NCBI RefSeq assembly: GCF_011089895.1
Contig: NZ_JAANAT010000005.1
Coordinates: 62,001 to 126,000 of the forward strand
DNA from: Mucilaginibacter inviolabilis
GTDB taxonomy: Bacteria > Bacteroidota > Bacteroidia > Sphingobacteriales > Sphingobacteriaceae
Reading direction: 5' to 3'
Length of the DNA: 64,000 nucleotides
The notes below the pieces were generated by a model. The model saw only the letters and a program-made list of their open reading frames with translations, was not told where the DNA came from and did no database searches. This document shows positions 61,794-64,000 of this stretch, piece by piece. A program made the position numbers and the translations under genes. Position 1 is the stretch's first letter. The number at the start of each line of letters is the position of its first letter.

Positions 61794-61821
61794 ACGAGTC
61801 TGCCATAATGGGTGGGCTCGT
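61794..61821 (+). terminator. intrinsic terminator after paralog 1
   Basis: ACGAGTCTGCC and GGTGGGCTCGT form an 11-bp stem with G-U pairs, 6-nt loop, followed by TTTTTT. It separates the two paralogs into single-gene units. The remaining gap to 61997 holds no gene I can see. Confidence 0.85.
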
Positions 61822-61997
61822 TTTTTGTACTATTGTCTCAATTGAATGTAAACCAACCTGCCGGTGTTTTAATTTAAACTTTTAGCAATAAATAATGTCC
61901 TACATTCAAACAACGTTATAAAATAGGTGGTCATGGCCTGCTAATTCAGTTAAATGATTTTTACCATGATCCTTATCAACACTTAAAAGATCTATAA

Positions 61998-62624
61998 ATG
62001 AAAAAGCTCATTTTATCAGCAGCATTATTACTTAGCTGCTTTGCCGTCAAAACCGCCAGCGCCCAGGTTAGTGTAAGTTTAGGCGTAAATATTGGCAGCC
62101 AGCCGGCCTGGGGCCCAGTAGGGTATGATTATGCCAATTACTATTATATGCCCGATATTGATACCTATTATGATGTGCCTACCCATCAGTATGTATATTT
62201 TGAGAATAATATTTGGGTACATCGGGCATACCTGCCTGTACGCTACCGCCATTACAACCTGTATAATGGTTATAAAGTGGTGATCAATGATCGTAACCCA
62301 TGGTTAAGGCACGGGTATTACAGGGATCATTATGCGGGCTTTAGAGGCCGTCATGACCAGGTGATCATCCGCAATAGTCGTGATGTACGCTATGCTAATT
62401 ACTGGCATGGCAATTACGCCCGCAGAACAGCTTATGCACGCCCGCACTACAACAATGGCAACCATTGGGGTAATCGGGGCGGCAATTGGGGTGGTAATCG
62501 CGGTCATGGCAACTGGGGCGGTGATCGCGGTCACGGACGCGGTAACTGGGGTGGAGATCGTGGAAATCACGGTGGCGACCACGGAAACCACGGCGGAGGT
62601 CATGGCGATCATGGACACCATTAA
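61998..62624 (+). CDS. secreted YYDV-repeat-like protein, paralog 2 with Gly/His/Asn-rich tail
   Basis: A 208-residue exported protein, paralog of the preceding gene: same signal peptide type, NIGSQPAWGPVGYDYANYYY, MPDIDTYYDVPTHQYVYFEN, VRYRHYNLYNGYKVVINDRN and RGRHDQVIIRNSRDVRYANY. The last 55 residues differ and are made of GNWGGNRGHG, GNWGGDRGHG and GDHGNHGGGH-like units, a low-complexity tail suited to metal binding or surface exposure. Tandem duplication with separate tails is evident. Own terminator at 62642-62676. Confidence 0.8.
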   Translation: MKKLILSAALLLSCFAVKTASAQVSVSLGVNIGSQPAWGPVGYDYANYYYMPDIDTYYDVPTHQYVYFENNIWVHRAYLPVRYRHYNLYNGYKVVINDRNPWLRHGYYRDHYAGFRGRHDQVIIRNSRDVRYANYWHGNYARRTAYARPHYNNGNHWGNRGGNWGGNRGHGNWGGDRGHGRGNWGGDRGNHGGDHGNHGGGHGDHGHH

Positions 62625-62641
62625 TCAAAAATCTTGTGCAT

Positions 62642-62676
62642 AAAAACGGGCTCCCTTTAGCAGGGAGCCCGTTTTT
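62642..62676. terminator. strong bidirectional terminator
   Basis: AAAAACGGGCTCCCT (62642-62656), 5-nt loop, AGGGAGCCCGTTTTT (62662-62676). It serves paralog 2 and the convergent receptor gene. Confidence 0.93.
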
Positions 62677-62685
62677 GAGTTTTAG

Positions 62686-64000
62686 TTAGAAATGAAAAAT
62701 AACCTTAAAGCTCAAATTTCGTCCCATATTATAAATGCCCATATGCCCGTTGGGCGACGCCTGGTAATATTCAAAATACTTTAACCGGTTCAAATTAGCC
62801 TGGTAAGCGGTATCAAATAAATTATCGCCCTGGATAAAAAACTCATAAAAAGATGATTTTGCCTTTTCGGCTTTAATAGTGAAACCCAGTCCCGCGTTAA
62901 ACAGCGTATATCCCTTAGTGAAAGTTTCCGTATTATCCAACGCATAGAAATGGTTCTGATTTGCGTACCCATCGGCCTCAATACGCGCATTTAGCTTAGT
63001 GAATATGCCATAGGTTCCGGGCAACGTTGCTCTTAATGCCGACCGGATATGCAAAGGAGGTATAAAAGGAAGGTACTTTGCAGCATCGCCATACTCATCT
63101 ATCAATCGCTGATTTTTGTTGATACCGTTTACGTATGATATACTGTTATCTAATGCCAGCCACTTGATACTTTGTGGATGCAGGTTTAGCGTCAACTCGG
63201 CGCCATAAAGGCGGGCTTTTGATTGCTGGTATTGATAAGTACTATTACCAGGCACAATAATAACCGGATTGCCATTGGCGTCGTTCAGTTTGGCCTGGTA
63301 AATATAGTTGTTGATATTATTGTTGAATACTTCGGCAATGATGTCCATATCGGGCAGATAAGCAATAAAACCAAGATCCTGCTGCAGGCTAAATTCGGGA
63401 TTAAAGCTGCGGTTACCCAGGTAAACAATATGGGCGCCAGGGTCAAGTCCGTTTGAACCAATTTCGGTAATGTTTGGTGCCCGATAGCCCTTGGCAATAT
63501 TAGCTTTGAGCAACAGACGATCGCTGATGTTATAAGTAAGGCCTAAACTGCCCGAAAAGCCGCGGTAATTATGCGTAAAGGCCGGAAATTGCAAACTGGC
63601 GCCCGCTGTATCGGGCAAATGTACTTGCCTACCAAACCCGGTTTGCGCATCTGTACCCACATAAAAATTATTCCAGGTAATGTGTCTGGTATCGTACCTT
63701 AAACCGCCGGAAATATCAATGCGACCAAAGCTCTTTTTAGCAAACAGGAAGCCTCCTGCATCAAACAGGTTATAATCGGGTATCGGAAAATCAGTGGCTG
63801 CTTTACTGCGATTGGTTTGGTACATGCCATTGATACCCGCGGTGGTTTCCACGCCACCTAAGCTGGGCAGATTATATCTTACATCATAATTAATTGTGTT
63901 GAGTACTACGTATAAGCCGGCTTGCTCCGGAACGGTTGGATGGTCATATTCCCTGCGGATGCTTTGCTGAAAACCCAATGAGGTGTTGATACTGCCATCG
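62686..64000 (-). CDS. TonB-dependent receptor, C-terminal barrel (5' part beyond right edge)
   Basis: About 437 residues of an outer membrane beta-barrel, open through the right edge (frame continues as DGSINTSLGFQQ). Strands alternate aromatic and polar residues (SGGLRYDTRHITWNNFYV, SLGLTYNISDRLLLKANIAK). The carboxy-terminal parts of TonB-dependent siderophore/vitamin-type receptors are present: GYRAPNITEIGSNGLDPGAH (the 'F/GYRAPxxxEL' box) and a final FKVIFHF with terminal Phe that serves as BAM signal. It is not SusC-type by these boxes. Ligand unknown; plug and signal lie outside the window. Confidence 0.92.
   Translation of the reverse strand, partial: DGSINTSLGFQQSIRREYDHPTVPEQAGLYVVLNTINYDVRYNLPSLGGVETTAGINGMYQTNRSKAATDFPIPDYNLFDAGGFLFAKKSFGRIDISGGLRYDTRHITWNNFYVGTDAQTGFGRQVHLPDTAGASLQFPAFTHNYRGFSGSLGLTYNISDRLLLKANIAKGYRAPNITEIGSNGLDPGAHIVYLGNRSFNPEFSLQQDLGFIAYLPDMDIIAEVFNNNINNYIYQAKLNDANGNPVIIVPGNSTYQYQQSKARLYGAELTLNLHPQSIKWLALDNSISYVNGINKNQRLIDEYGDAAKYLPFIPPLHIRSALRATLPGTYGIFTKLNARIEADGYANQNHFYALDNTETFTKGYTLFNAGLGFTIKAEKAKSSFYEFFIQGDNLFDTAYQANLNRLKYFEYYQASPNGHMGIYNMGRNLSFKVIFHF

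Noticed and set aside
1..64000. CRISPR arrays, insertion sequences, integrases, rRNA genes
   Set aside because: Looked for; no spaced direct-repeat array, transposase or integrase motif, or rRNA sequence seen. All long repeats found are palindromes of REP/MITE type.

Overview
The window looks like chromosomal DNA of a Bacteroidota member, most likely family Sphingobacteriaceae (Mucilaginibacter/Pedobacter-like). This rests on a SusC-type receptor with an ECF sigma/FecR pair, DUF4249 and MG2-domain proteins beside a TonB-dependent receptor, futalosine-pathway menaquinone genes, promoters of the Bacteroidota type (TTTG, 19-20 nt, TAnnTTTG), and few Shine-Dalgarno sequences. The genus is an inference. 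There is no rRNA, CRISPR array, transposase or phage module. The non-coding DNA is rich in long perfect inverted repeats of REP/MITE type.

Layout. 1-4.1 kb: 5' part of a susC gene, its FecR anti-sigma gene, and a divergently transcribed ECF sigma gene. 4.3-5.3 kb: secreted YncE-like beta-propeller. 5.4-12.7 kb: response regulator/histidine kinase pair followed by an outer membrane factor, adaptor and HAE-type RND pump. 13.0-25.0 kb: a second regulator/kinase pair, then a leader-controlled gene string mgtC, MntP-like gene, mgtA, and a CusBAC/CzcBAC-type heavy-metal RND pump. A tRNA-Asp closes this block. 25.4-32.7 kb (minus strand): conserved secreted protein, TonB-dependent receptor, DUF4249 lipoprotein, MG2-domain protein. 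33-38 kb (minus): rimP-nusA-infB. 38-48.5 kb: lipoprotein, DUF2185 protein, S9 peptidase, GNAT, FAD oxidoreductase, YfiT-like protein and a very large NtrY-like kinase. 48.6-50.8 kb (minus): queD, folE, fabD. 50.8-52.4 kb: mqnB and mqnD. 52.6-53.5 kb: ArsR repressor plus AHSA1-type protein. 53.7-62.6 kb: alpha/beta hydrolase, aspartyl protease with two DTGS motifs, hflX, aat, ruvC, CsbD-like protein, S41 peptidase, two paralogous secreted proteins. 62.7-64 kb: 3' part of another TonB-dependent receptor.

How the parts work together. The most interesting region is the second metal/Mg2+ block. The kinase stop codon is followed 9 nt later by three 11-bp direct repeats typical of OmpR-family binding sites, then a -7 promoter element. 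An untranslated leader of about 300 nt follows, with a 38-codon ORF containing an IEPP stretch, and then a strong SD partly buried in a helix that reaches the mgtC start codon. The design resembles the enterobacterial PhoP-mgtC/mgtA leader systems, but the sequence is unrelated as far as I can see. A second regulatory candidate is an intrinsic-terminator hairpin placed between the rimP promoter and the rimP start codon, which fits NusA autoregulation. A third is a compact autoregulatory ArsR promoter with operators in the spacer and at the start site. All homology statements come from motif recognition; no database search was run.
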